Notes: generated by a model not told the origin, from the letters alone. Counted from the stretch's first letter, positions 33,703 through 43,609 are shown. The stretch: DNA of 64,000 bases from Parelaphostrongylus tenuis (GCA_019055375.1 JAHQIW010007128.1:1-64000), one strand, 5' to 3'. Numbers and translations are program-made.

Positions 33703-36700
33703 CTTGTATATTTGCATACATACGCATGGATATACATACTCATATATGATTTACATAAATACCTATGTATACTTATATATGTATATATATTATATAATAT
33801 ATATTGGGTTGGTAAGAAATTTTCCGGAGTTTTTCATTTTTGTTTGTTTCTCATGAGTATGAATTTTTTTTTCCACTATCGCTTAGGGCAGCTTCTTGCG
33901 GTTATTTTGATACATATCACTTATACATTTGCTTCAAGACGGAACTGTCCCGAGAGCAAAAAACGATTTTGAAGCTACACGAGTATCGTTTAGGTTTAAG
34001 TGCTGCTGAGACTTTCTACCGTATTAAAAAGGTCTAGAGTGACTAGGAGACTGGGAGGACTGCACTCCTTGATAGCTTCAACAAATTCAAGGTTGGAAAT
34101 GGAACTCTGACGCACAATGAAAGAGTGCAGTTCTCCCGGCACTCCGCCGCTACTTTAGGTCTCGTTAATCCGATGGAAAGTCTCAGCAGCACTTGAAACC
34201 AAACGATACTCGTGTAGCATCAACAGTCGTTTTTTGCTCATGGGACAATTCCATTTTAAGAAAATGTACAAGTGATCTATGTCAAAACATCCACAAGAAG
34301 TTGCTCTAAACGGAAATAAAAACAAAAACTTAGATACATGAAAAATAACCAACAAAAAAAGACCCAAAAATCTCTTGCCAACCCAATACTAACTTAGTGG
34401 TAGCACGCTTCTCCGGGATGGGTGAGATGAGGGTTCAACTTCTGCCTGGAGTCGGAGACTCTGCAGATCACTCTAGGTCCTTAGCAGCATCTAATCCATA
34501 GGGTAACGTACTTGCTAAAAAGCTTTCCAACTGAGTCCGAATGACAAGCGACCGTGTGAAATATGAATGACATTCCGAGACATAATATTGCTCCGGCAAA
34601 ATATGTTGAGAATATGAGTTTTTCCATGAATTGGATTTGTGTTGATGATCGAGTAAGGAACCAAAGCGCAACACCAATGAAGGCGACACAACCTGAAACG
34701 AACGGTAATTGTCATAACCAGTAATAAAAATGGAGAATTGCTTAGTAATAGGAAAAGATAAAAAGGATAAAGCTCCCGGCGGTGACCAATCCCTCAGAGA
34801 TGTGCCATGTATTCGACTTTCGTCAGGCACCGTTAGAGATCAATGAATCCATATGTGAAGTCTGGAATGATTCTCGGTGGCCTACCAATGTATAAAGCTA
34901 GTGCTGCTACCCTTCCAACTAAGTATGATAGCGATTCATCAACCACGGAAGGATGGAAGTCTTGGTGAGCCAGTGCGGAACCTCCGGGTGTGCCGCAAAA
35001 GAACCTCTGAGCACTAGGCCATACGAGCCCTCTGGGCATTGTTTGGCATTTACTTATTCGGCTAATGTTCCAACACCTTCGCCTTCTTGAGCGCCGATGA
35101 TTGGGGATGATTATCCACATCAAAAGCCCACCGAAGAAAACTCGACTCGAATGATAACGAAGGAGAAGAGCATAATGAGGACAAGCGACTGTGGACCATC
35201 AACTCGAATGATCGCTTTGAAGAAGACGAAAACATCGAAACATTAGCCGAATAAACCACATTCACCGACATCGCGGTGATGGCTTGATCAATAAAGAATA
35301 TATGATTGATTTGTAATGTCGAAGTTGAAGAATAATGGCCTCACAAAATACTCAAATGACTTCCCAATGATTTCGGCTGAAAATCTTAACCGTTCAATTT
35401 GGCACACATCGGAGCTTTTCTCACAAATGTGAAGGTTAATTTCTGAGATCTGATGAGCTGTTGAAGATCAAATCGATACGTACCATACATATGCGTCCAA
35501 ATGTTACCAGTTTCTGTGTGAAGAGCAAAATACTCTTGAAACAGCTACTAAACGACGGAAGAGGTGGACGATGACCTGCAAACATTGAATGGCTAATGTA
35601 AGAGATAAAACTGAATAAGGAACTTATGCATTGATAAACCGATAGGCCGATAAGATCAGAAAAACAACTCGCCTGTCCTGAGGTATTCATTATCTTGCAA
35701 CCATTCAGGAAGAAGCTCGAAATTTGTGGCCTTCCATCGGGCTTCCCAGAACTAGAATTTCGGGAATAAAGTCTCTAAAATCCCACTAAAACTCTCATAC
35801 TACTCTAGCAGGGCAATATTAGGGGGTATAACATACTCTTTTGACGATTGTCCTCGCTCCCTTTGCCCGATTCACCGGGTATTTCAACTTCTTCTTCATT
35901 GATCTCGACCTGAACAACCATACGGCTTTCGCAAGCATTTTCACTAGAAAAAAAAACCTTGGATGAATGCTAGATTGAACAGCACCTCCAATTCTTGGTC
36001 ATCATCGTCCGGATGAAGCATGTCACCCAAATCGAGTTTGAAGCCAACAGTTGGGGCTGTACCACCTTCACGATCGCCATCAGTACCCGCATTCATACGT
36101 CCTTTCTTCGCCGGATGCAGACGATAACGAACCACACGACGTTTATGAGTATTCCCATCAGCCTTAAGCCACGGTTATTGAATAAATGGCCAACAAAAAG
36201 CAGAAATAAGCCAGAATTTTTCTCGAAACAAGATGATTCGCTAATAAGCTTCAACAACAGCTGGAGAAAAAATACACCAGAGAAGTCTTAACTGAACAAA
36301 AATCGTAGTAATAACACTTTGCAGAAGGCTAGGAGACTTTTTGGAGAGGCTCAAACGTGGGAGGGTATACAGAAAGTTATGGAGCATCAAGTAACTCGGA
36401 AAACTTTATATATCTTCGTAAAATGGAGAAAAACCCCTCACTGAACGAAGGTTTCGTGGGCAGGGGTCAACTGCTTCCCCTAGGAGATGATTTCGATAAC
36501 CCTAGAGTTACATAGAAGAGGAAGAAACATGAAGTGATAAAATGGAACAACTATCTACTAGATTCTCCTTCGCACACCATAAAAATGTGTAATAAAACGA
36601 ACGTACCTTTATCTCCTTATCGTGTATTACGGCTAAACTCATTTTATCTCCTTTGGCATTGGGCATACTCCATGCACGACGATGGCCTCGAGGCCACTTG

Positions 36701-38993
36701 GCTTCCTTACCCACAGTAGAAGACGGGTAAGCTTTATTATTCGACATCGATTGACCATTTTGTTTCCCTGTGAAACAGCAAGTACTTGAAAATATTAGGA
36801 AAACTTTCGAAAAATGTCACAAGCCACGACATTGCCAATTCCTACCCTCGTGAACGACTGATAGTCTTCCTGATGGCTTGGACCTGTCGTCTGCCCGTTC
36901 CGCATTACCCTCGTCATCGCTGTCACTAGCTGGTTGTTCCACAATTTTGTTGTGTCGAACAATGATTTCGATTGGCTGGTGTGACTTTTTAGGACTAAAC
37001 AAGGCTCTCATGGCACGTCCACAAAGGAAAAAAATGAGTTTATTTCGAGTGGTTTATTAAGACCACGCTCAAATTTCAATGGATCCTTTCATTATTATTT
37101 GAGCCAACTTGTCATGTGGTCTGGTAAAGGCTCTTGTACAGCCCGATGCACGTGTTTCGTCCTTACAGACTCGTCAGTCTGGCAGAACCCGTCGTCTTTC
37201 GATCTTTTCAAAGTCAGCTTACAGAGAGTCATCGAAAACGAACGTTTTACAAACAAAAGTGAAAGGATCTATTTAAAGTTGAGTGTGGTCTTAATAAAGC
37301 ACTCGAAATAAAGGTATAACATGATAAAAATACTAGCCAAGGAGCAATCGAGTGCGCAAACGCTCTGTGTTAGGTGAAAATTTCGCTTGACATAAAGAGC
37401 AGAGCTCCCGAGAGAACTGACTATAAAAAAATCGAAAGACGACGGGTTCTGCCCGACTGACGAGTCTGTAAGGACGAAACACGTGTCTCGGGCTGTACAA
37501 GAGCCCTTACCAAACCACATGACAAGTTGGCTCAAATAATAATGGAAGGATATATTGGAGAAATAGGCCTTGCACGAAAGGCTTATGAGAATTTCAAGGG
37601 AAAAAAACAACATTCAAATCCTCGTTACCTATACTCAACATCCACCTCGTCGACAAGTATTTGCTGATTATCCTTAGTTGAAGAGGCTTGAAGTGGTCCA
37701 TCGGCCATCAAATTGGCTGCTTCTTTTAACACCTCCTGAGAACAATGGACTGAGATCACCACGACACAGAGAATAGAGAAATTTCTTAGGATAACCGTGA
37801 AAAACTCACATTAACGGTTCTCATTGGACTATGCAGATCAGAACCCTCTCCGTGGGTTTTCAAGTCGTCATGATTGAGAACAATGACATCATCGACTCCA
37901 AAAGCATCCTGGAAATAACACGGTCCTTGTTTCAACGAGTAAAACTCAGACCAGAACCTTCGCCTTCTCCAGTCCTGTGACATCTCCCTGACTATATCAT
38001 AAATAAATTTATTATAATGGTGGGGTTAAAAAATCTTTTCGGGATCGTGGACCGAGGGCCTTTGTATCTCTGACATGTAACTCTGGACGGCCTGCTCCAC
38101 CTTCTTTGCATCTCTAACCCTCGGCGTGCCATTCTTAGACGCAGCACGCCGGGGATCAGAGATGCAGAGGAAGTGAAGCAGCCCGCCCACATTTGCCAGT
38201 GAGAGATGGCGAGGCCATGGGCTCACGGTCCCAAAAGGGTCAACATTTTCAGAGATCGATTAACGCCACGATATCTTTAAAGCAGTTTTTGATTCAAAGA
38301 TTCATGGGTGAACTACTTGGCAACAAAAGATTGCTTTTCTACAAAAGAGTAGTCGGTCAAAGAATATTGAAAACTTATAGCTTTGCTAAGAAGGTTGTCA
38401 ATTTAGGACAAGTAACAAGTAAAAGGGGGCACGTGGGGAAGTGGTTAGAGGTGCATTGCGACATAAGTGGACAATTAATCAATGGTTCGATCCCCTCAAG
38501 GCTCACCAAGATCTCCCTTCGTTCGCGGTCGGTGAACAGGTGTACTAGACTTGTCTGAGAGGATGTCCCACTGCCCTGACACATCGGCAAGCCACATCAA
38601 GTCCATTGGAAAGGTCAGATATGCTCTCAATCACCTCAAACGCAGCGACGATTGGGATCGAATTCATGACGCATCCCTCAGGGATTAACCGACAGCGGCA
38701 GTTGAATTTTTTACTCTTCCTTGGTCAGAGGAAAAGTCATATAAAGAGAGAATCCTTAATGAAGCAAGAAAATTCGAATTAAACCAACTTATAGCCCATA
38801 AAACCAGGCATAGCCTAGCCATTTGACACTAGCCATTTCCTAGGAATCCTTTCCCACTTCGCGCCTGAGTGGAAAGTCAAGAAGGTGTGAGATCGCCTCT
38901 CTCGTCTCTTACCTGATCTTCATCGGCGTTCGGTCTCGTTTCCAGAAGAGACTGGCTCTCCGATGAGGTAGAAGCATCGTCGCACGCGTCCAT
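30148..38993 (-). CDS. Adiponectin-receptor-like protein (PAQR family)
   Basis: Seven-helix membrane protein of the AdipoR/PAQR-1/PAQR-2 type, which in nematodes controls membrane fluidity and lipid desaturation. Exons: 38993-38913, 37908-37810, 37735-37629, 36994-36846, 36767-36607, 36162-35986, 35909-35837, 35751-35673, 35575-35484, 34692-34512, 32906-32733, 32651-32552, 30733-30626, 30537-30148. The first seven encode an acidic, probably disordered cytosolic N-terminus ([15 protein letters not shown]). Then come [68 protein letters not shown] and FQSHQLFH. The three zinc-ligand histidines (FHT, SHQLFH) and the LDY aspartate are kept. Anomalies: exon 9 lacks one base; exon 8 has a GC donor; exons 7 and 8 join out of phase; the C-terminus runs about 80 residues past the usual end. 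Introns hold three SINEs, a mariner foldback and a ribozyme repeat. Confidence 0.92.
30749..30801. repeat. (TA)n microsatellite
   Basis: TA dinucleotide run in a PAQR intron, followed by degenerate TACATA repeats to about 30890. Confidence 0.97.
31070..31145 (+). repeat. tRNA-like sequence, family T monomer
   Basis: GTGCAGTGGCTAGCACGCGG, AAAGGATGAGACGC and a B-box-like CAGCTCAATTC at 31075-31130. It matches the first 59-bp unit of the array at 40800 nearly block for block. Lies in a PAQR intron. Confidence 0.55.
31545..31800 (-). mobile_element. SINE with tRNA-Leu/Ser-like head, family U, copy 1
   Basis: On the minus strand the head reads GGGCGCCGTAGCTGAGTGG, an A-box sequence like tRNA-Leu/Ser. 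The body to 31545 aligns with 62262-62520 (CTCGAGGATAGC, GCGTTCCATAGG, CTTTATTATC.G). Lies in a PAQR intron. Confidence 0.6.
31936..32230 (-). mobile_element. tRNA-derived SINE, family S, copy 6
   Basis: AAAGGATAAAG tail at the low end, then CTCGGCGTCGATCAATCCCTGAGG, ACTCACGGTGGCC and AGAAGTCTGGTACC; degraded head near 32160-32225. PAQR intron. Confidence 0.75.
33065..33205 (+). repeat. tRNA-like SINE, family T, copy 3
   Basis: CATATCGAAGAAAGAGTGGTAGCA then GTGGTGGTAGCACGCGCCCCC, parallel to copy 1 at 14312-14385. PAQR intron, antisense to the gene. Confidence 0.5.
33653..33697. repeat. (TA)n microsatellite
   Basis: TA run, then mixed TA/TACA sequence to 33803, where the mariner element has inserted at a TA. 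Confidence 0.95.
33804..34386. mobile_element. Palindromic mariner-derived element
   Basis: Terminal inverted repeats TTGGGTTGGTAAGAAATTTT and TTGGGTTGGCAAGAGATTTT (as complement), flanked by TA at 33802-33803 and 34387-34388. Both halves encode the same piece of mariner transposase N-terminus in opposite directions: [20 protein letters not shown] (plus) and [20 protein letters not shown] (minus), the helix-turn-helix region. No catalytic DDD domain exists, so it is non-autonomous. The 583-bp palindrome lies in a PAQR intron. Confidence 0.88.
34389..34462 (+). repeat. tRNA-like sequence beside the mariner end
   Basis: TTAGTGGTAGCACGCTTCTCC and GATGAGGGTTCAACTTC give A- and B-box-like blocks in family T order. 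It abuts the mariner TA duplication and lies in the same intron. Confidence 0.5.
34752..35045 (-). mobile_element. tRNA-derived SINE, family S, copy 7
   Basis: AAAAAGGATAAAGCTC tail, GTGACCAATCCCTCAG, TTCTCGGTGGCC and head at 34985-35040. PAQR intron, same strand as the gene. Confidence 0.75.
37141..37183 (-). ncRNA. Hammerhead ribozyme, cleavage triplet altered
   Basis: Minus strand: core CUGACGA, stem II GUC/GAC with loop UGUAAG and GAAAC are perfect. Stem I GCCAGA/UCGGGC has one mismatch, and GUC has become GCA. It would be transcribed in sense within the PAQR pre-mRNA but should not cleave. Confidence 0.72.
37451..37493 (+). ncRNA. Type I hammerhead ribozyme, full consensus
   Basis: Stem I: GCCCGA with UCGGGC, 6 of 6 pairs. 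Core: CUGACGA. Stem II: GUC with GAC, loop UGUAAG. Then GAAA with C15.2-G16.2, A15.1-U16.1 and a 4-nt ACGU loop, and cleavage triplet GUC with the break after C37487. Every invariant base is present. Stem III is short, as in animal and Penelope-type hammerheads, and its ACACGUGU is self-complementary, which would permit dimer folding. The ribozyme is antisense to the PAQR gene. Confidence 0.88.
38424..38712 (+). mobile_element. tRNA-derived SINE, family S, copy 8
   Basis: Well-kept head: GGCACGTGGGGAAGTGGTTAG (A box) and AATGGTTCGATCCCC (B box) at 38430-38495; body CTCACCAAG, TGTCTGAGAGGAT; 3' end GACGCATCCCTCAGGGATTAA. Lies in PAQR intron 1, antisense. Confidence 0.85.
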
Positions 38994-39007
38994 GGATGGA
39001 CGACTAC

Positions 39008-39013
39008 CTGTAC
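39008..39013 (-). promoter_or_regulatory. Putative SL trans-splice acceptor of the PAQR gene
   Basis: Minus strand CTTGTGTACAG lies 14 bases before the start ATG (38993), with no ATG between. It fits a trans-spliced leader site; a cis-spliced upstream exon is the alternative. Confidence 0.45.
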
Positions 39014-39084
39014 ACAAGTAGCCTGAATCTCCAGTGAATGAAAAGGAATGCACTTTCAAAACTGCAAAAAATACGACGTCTGAC

Positions 39085-39480
39085 GTAATTTGACCCTTTA
39101 GGGACGACAATCGACCGATCGATCGATCGCGCAGCGCAACTCATGTGAGGCGCGCGATTTTCGTTATTCAATCGGACTTTTTCCTCCATTTGAAAGGCGA
39201 AACCTAGGGTTTTCGTGTTACTCTAAAACTCCATGATTTTCTCTACATGGTCATACGTTTTCGTGCTCAGATAGCATTTCTGTACGATAAAAACTTTGAG
39301 TGCGAAATGTAACCTTCCATTCGCTCTTACAGCGTTCCTGTGACAAACCTTTCAAAAAACCGATTATAGCATCGAAATTCTTGAGATTTGATCTATCGAA
39401 TGACTCTGAGAGCTTGGCGAAAACCCATATAAAAGCCACCGCCGATCAAACAAAGCAAACGGGGGTTTTATTTTCTAATA
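39085..39480. repeat. Dispersed repeat beginning CCCTTTAGGGAC
   Basis: Partner of the repeat at 2265-2640. Starts with an ATCGATCGATCG run near 39117. The second half (GAAATGTAACCTTCCATTCGCTCTTACAG) is also echoed at 50963-51000. Confidence 0.45.
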
Positions 39481-39575
39481 AGAAGGCTACCTGAAAAATC
39501 AACCATATTACTGAAATCGCGCTGATTCGAGCTTTCGAATGATTAGCAAGTCTCTCTAACGAATCGATCATGTAC

Positions 39576-39669
39576 CTCGTCGGGTACACGCCGTCCCTTG
39601 AGGGTTGAAGCGAAACACACGGTGTTATATGAGGTATCTCCTTGAATCTTGAAGTAGAGCTCTGGCGCT
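39576..39669 (-). CDS. Isolated exon-like segment, unknown
   Basis: Bounded by a TTGTTTCAG acceptor and a GAG/GTACAT donor. One frame reads PELYFKIQGDTSYNTVCFA and onward with no stop. The phase does not join the first PAQR exon, so it would be another gene or an alternative 5' exon. No partner exon was found. Confidence 0.2.
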
Positions 39670-40179
39670 CTGAAACAAGAACATGAAGAAGAAATGAAAA
39701 AAGAGAGAGAGAGAGAGAAGAGAAAGAGAGACAAAATGAAATGAGGAATGAGAATGAAGGAAAATGAATCGCTAGCCGGTAAGGAGAGAGATGCGGGTTC
39801 AGTTCCCTCCTCGGTCAATAGTCTTACCGCTCTACTTAACAATTCGAATATATAGTTGATACATTGAAAAAAAAAACTGCTATAAAAAGCAGTAGAAAAA
39901 AAAAACTCTTAAGAAAGACGAGGGTCAGTCAATCAATAGTGGCCGAGGTTCCAGCGCTCTCCCCTCTCCCTATTCCGCCAGGATCTCCAAGGATCACAGT
40001 GATCTACGTGACCTACTCAATCATACACTTCCATGATCACATCGGAGGCCAGCTAATAGAGAAATTTTTCCTTTTAACGAACTAAAAACAGGACTTTTCT
40101 CTCTGTTTTTCCGCCATTTTCTGCCTGAAACGTTGTGAAAGTGCTTCTCTACTGAGTAGATCACGCGCCAATCTGACGC

Positions 40180-40325
40180 TTCCAGACGCTGAAGAAGTGG
40201 CGAAACCGTCGAAACACTAATCAATACTGTATTGATTAGCTCTCCACTGCAATGTCCTCGGGTCTGCTCGCCAAGAAAACACTGAATTATTTGATCAACG
40301 CCGAGATTACGAGAAAAATGAGCCG
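40180..40325 (+). mobile_element. Penelope-like 3' end fragment
   Basis: CGCTGAAGAAGTGGCGAAACC..GTCGAAAC parallels the ribozyme-like motif of PLE ends. It is followed by a near-perfect hairpin (CTAATCAATAC / GTATTGATTAG) and a CCTCGGGTCTGCTCGCC..GATCAACGCCGAG block aligned with 51435-51490. The short open frames across it are not genes. Confidence 0.5.
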
Positions 40326-40639
40326 CGAAGCTGCTTCCGAGAAAGCGAAGCATCTTTGACATCGATGCTGATGGACGCGAGGAATTTCCCTAGTGAAGCT
40401 GAAACACTGGTAGACGAGAAAAATACAAAATAAATAAATAAAAAAAAGTAAACAACGTCCACCGAGTGATCTCGTCTCAATCACATGTTTGTGTGCGATG
40501 CGCCTCCATGCGGCACGTGCAACGCACGTGAATGTGTGAGAGAGAGGGACGGAGGGAGGGAGGGAGCCCACAAATGGGTAGCATTCCGCTCCGCCCCCTA
40601 AGATCATGGAGGTCGATGACGTCGTCGTCGCTGATGGGA

Positions 40640-40722
40640 AACAGTAGTGTACTGAGTGCGAGTTCGAGTCCCGCCTGACGCGAAAGTATTGCCACTTCAC
40701 TCTACATCGATGGGTATATTTG
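40640..40722 (+). repeat. tRNA-like foldback family fragment
   Basis: GAGTTCGAGTCCCGCCTGACGC then AAGTATTGCCACTTCACTCTACAT.GATGGGTATAT follows the right arm of the 28472 element. Only one arm present. Confidence 0.55.
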
Positions 40723-40796
40723 CAACAACGTATCACCGCTGGAAGCGGTCAACTAAAAAGGAATTCTATTTCATTTTCAATAGTATGACAGAACGG

Positions 40797-41100
40797 AATC
40801 CTGGTAGTGCAGTGGTTAGCACGCGAATCCGAAAGGATGAGACGCAGGTTCACCTCCCTCCCGAGGCTCAGTGGTTACTACGCCTCCCTGAGAAGAGGAG
40901 ATGCAGGTTCACCTTTCATCTGAGGCTCAGTGGTTACCACGCGTCTCTACGAGAAGGAGACGCATATTCACCTTCCGTCTGAGGCTCAGTGGCTAGCACG
41001 TACCCCTGAGAGGAGGAGACGCAGGTTCACCTCCCGCCTGAGGCTCAGTGGCTGTTACGCGTCACCGAAAGGATGAGACGCAGGTTCATCTCTCTCTTGA
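40797..41100 (+). repeat. Tandem array of five tRNA-like 59-bp units
   Basis: Units start GAGGCTCAGTGG (A-box-like) and contain GACGCAGGTTCACCTCCC (B-box-like). The A-block recurs at 40805, 40864, 40923, 40982 and 41041, an exact 59-base period with no indels. A monomer of the same sequence is at 31070-31145. A tRNA needs about 72 bases, so each unit lacks roughly a dozen and cannot be a normal tRNA gene. Confidence 0.9.
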
Positions 41101-41639
41101 TGTGCAGTGTTTTGCATACCATTCCACATTTTCGGCAAAACGATGATTTCCTGTCGATCGATTGTGTTGACTAAGGTTTTCAAGACAGCTTTTACTCGAC
41201 TAATGTCTAAACGCCTTCGTCCTTTTATGAGCCGGAATGCTCCTAATCGATGCTCCACGGTTGTTCACCCTTAATGTGAATGTTCGTTGTTACATCGAGT
41301 CAAACCCTTTCAGATGAACTAACATTCGAATGAAGAGGCTCAGAGAATGCAAACATTCTCTTGGACGGCCCACTCAGACTGTGGGAAGTTCGGAACTGAC
41401 CACTGCAATGGATGGGAACCTCGTGAAAGAGGAACGAATGGAAATCATGCTGGGTATCCGCACTACCAGCGAAGTCGGGCCATCGAAGTGTTCAGGTAGC
41501 ATATATCAGTAAACTTCAGACCAATCACTTCAGGAAGATTTTCATCGACTGAATACCATAAATTCGCCAGTCGCTGTTATTGCGGTCAATAGATATTGAT
41601 GAGAAATTCCCATCATGCCATAGTTTTTTTGCGCAGTGA

Positions 41640-42135
41640 TTTCCATCGTTCCTTTTGCTTTGAAGAAGAAACTAGACAGAGGAAGAAGAGCAGCATGGGC
41701 CGCATTCGAGCCTCTCAAAGAAGCCACCGATCAGATAAGGACCCAAATTCCGTGCTCAGCTCTTAATTCGGCAATCCTCCTAGCGCTCTGTCATGCGGCA
41801 GAGACGTGGACTGATACCTCAACCACGTTACGACAACAGCGAACAACTCACAGAACGCTCGGACGATGTCTTCTGAGATTTGATCGACACTCACAACATT
41901 AGCCGACTTACACAGCTCAGATCTCCGAATTTTGTCTCATCTTCATGATACAGAAGAATTCACATCGATAGCGGAGCACAGATGGACCGTTATTTAGTTA
42001 GAAGACTAGACGATAGATGGACGGAACTGTAGAGGAGACTGCAAGTGTATACACACAACCTCGGACACGACCACCTACACATTGGGTGGATGTGTTCATT
42101 CGAAGAACTTCTAAGTGTTCTCTCAGCTGCCGAAT
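41640..42135 (+). pseudogene. RTE-type retroelement, C-terminal fragment (second subfamily)
   Basis: KKKLDRGRRAAWAAFEPLKE, then LALCHAAETWTDT and an RTTHRTLGRCLL stretch correspond to the RT C-terminal region (RRKRAAWG..ALTYAAESWSLR in the RTE copy at 47 kb). Later frames give DDRWTEL and RPPTHWVDVF traces. Frameshifted and lacking the RT core. Confidence 0.65.
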
Positions 42136-42925
42136 TTTACGACCGCGGTACGAACTCGCGCTAGCGTCATGCTCGAATCAAACCCTGGTGTCCGCATTAT
42201 TCGTTAAGACGGACTGTCCCAGCATCCATGTATCCAAGTAAGATATCCATCAAAAATGCAGACAAAAATGAAGTTTTGCTTGGAGACACAGCGAACCATA
42301 AGATTTATAGAACTGTGGTGAATAGATCGAGAAACCCAACTTCATGGAAAAGCCATGATGGTAAGCAGTAAAGGTTAGTTTTAAAGTTTGTCAGTCATAC
42401 TATTACCAGCCATTTATTGGAAGCTCATAGAACGATCCAACGAAGAAACACTATGCAAGGACGGGGAACAGTATGGAAAAAACCTGCAAAATTGATTACG
42501 GAAATTCTTAAATTTTGCCTGCGATATTGGAACTCAACTCTTTCTAGCGTCATTCTTATTTAGACTTGATTACTTGTGAGGAACCTCAGTAAAAGCACGT
42601 GGTGACACTATTTATCAACATGTAGCATGGAAAACTGCTTTTTTTGAACATGTGATAATCATGAGAGTATTTGAGAAAGAATTGATTACAGATTCAGAGG
42701 AGAAGATTTTTTCTCTTGGCCCTCATAACATATGCGCTTTTTACACGACATCATAATATAGTTCAAAATTTGTACTTCCAAAAAATCACTGACAAATTCC
42801 ATTTTATAAAACATTCAATGTAAAGACGGTAGCTTAAGATATAGGTGACACATTGACGAATGTCGTTGTGGTATATCGAAATAAATTCTGGGTTCACTTT
42901 CGTTAACGGGGGTCAAACAAAGAAA
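42136..42925. other. Gene-free stretch
   Basis: No exon, RNA or recognisable element. Confidence 0.3.
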
Positions 42926-42929
42926 CGAC

Positions 42930-43560
42930 CCCTCTCGGTGGAGAAACACTTTTTATACGATTGTTAGTGATCATTCGAAAGCTCAAATCTCTTGCTACAG
43001 CGCTATTTGACTACTTTTTAAAAGGTTCTTTTGCATCGTTGTAGTGTACAAAATAAAACTATGTTCCACACCCTCCACGAGCCGTCATTTTTACTGCAGA
43101 CATAATAAGCTGGAAGCACCAAAGCATGTGAGCGTGTAGAGGAAATCTTGTAGCATATGAGCCGATCGTTTTATCTGAAGTTTCTCTTAAAGCGGTGAAA
43201 AAATTCCCAATTGAGTAACAATTTGCACATCGCACGTGTAGCGTCAGGTCATCGATCGATCGCCCTCCCGCCCCCTCAGCCTAGAATAGCCGGTAAACGA
43301 GTGCGCCGATATGTAAAACTCGTCTTAGTTTCTCTGTTTCACTTCAGTGAAAAATCTTTTCTGAAGATGAGCACAGTATTGGATTGACTAAAGCTTACGC
43401 TTTACCAATAGTCTGAAGAAGAAGCTCTGTCCGACGAAGTGTAAAACACAATTCTTTTTTTCTCGCACAACGCGACCAGAAGAGCTTTTTAAGAAGCAAG
43501 CATAGTTATGAGTTCTTGAAACGTGTGAGCGAAATATAGACGAAATAAGAAAAGAAAAAC
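42930..43560. repeat. Dispersed repeat family D, copy 3
   Basis: Two halves match copies 1 (10930-11215) and 2 (13920-14240). ATCGATCGATCG at 43252-43263. Flanks duplicate A. Confidence 0.5.
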
Positions 43561-43609
43561 GCGTGGTCGCATGAAAGATAGTTTTATTTCGAATTATACA
43601 GCGTCATAA

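Larger units (their letters stand above)
37048..37565. repeat. Hammerhead-bearing foldback R4
   Basis: Arms 37052-37200 and 37425-37560 are inverted copies (GGTCTGGTAA.GGCTCTTGTAC, GACTGACGAGTCTGTAAGGA). The spacer at 37262-37450 holds GTGGTCTTAATAAAGCACTC and ATAAAGGTATAACATGATAAA blocks shared with R1 and R3. It fills most of the PAQR intron at 36995-37628. Both arms carry hammerheads. Confidence 0.8.

Noticed and set aside
40182..40230. Hammerhead with long stem III
   Set aside because: CUGAAGA and GAAAC are present with a strong following hairpin, but the hairpin does not place a U16.1 and cleavage triplet against A15.1.
40229..40340. Open frames suggestive of a small plus-strand gene
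   Set aside because: The sequence aligns with the 3' end of Penelope-like fragments at 13.6 and 51.4 kb.
40797..41100. CRISPR-like array
   Set aside because: Units are contiguous tRNA-like repeats with no unique spacers, in a eukaryotic genome.
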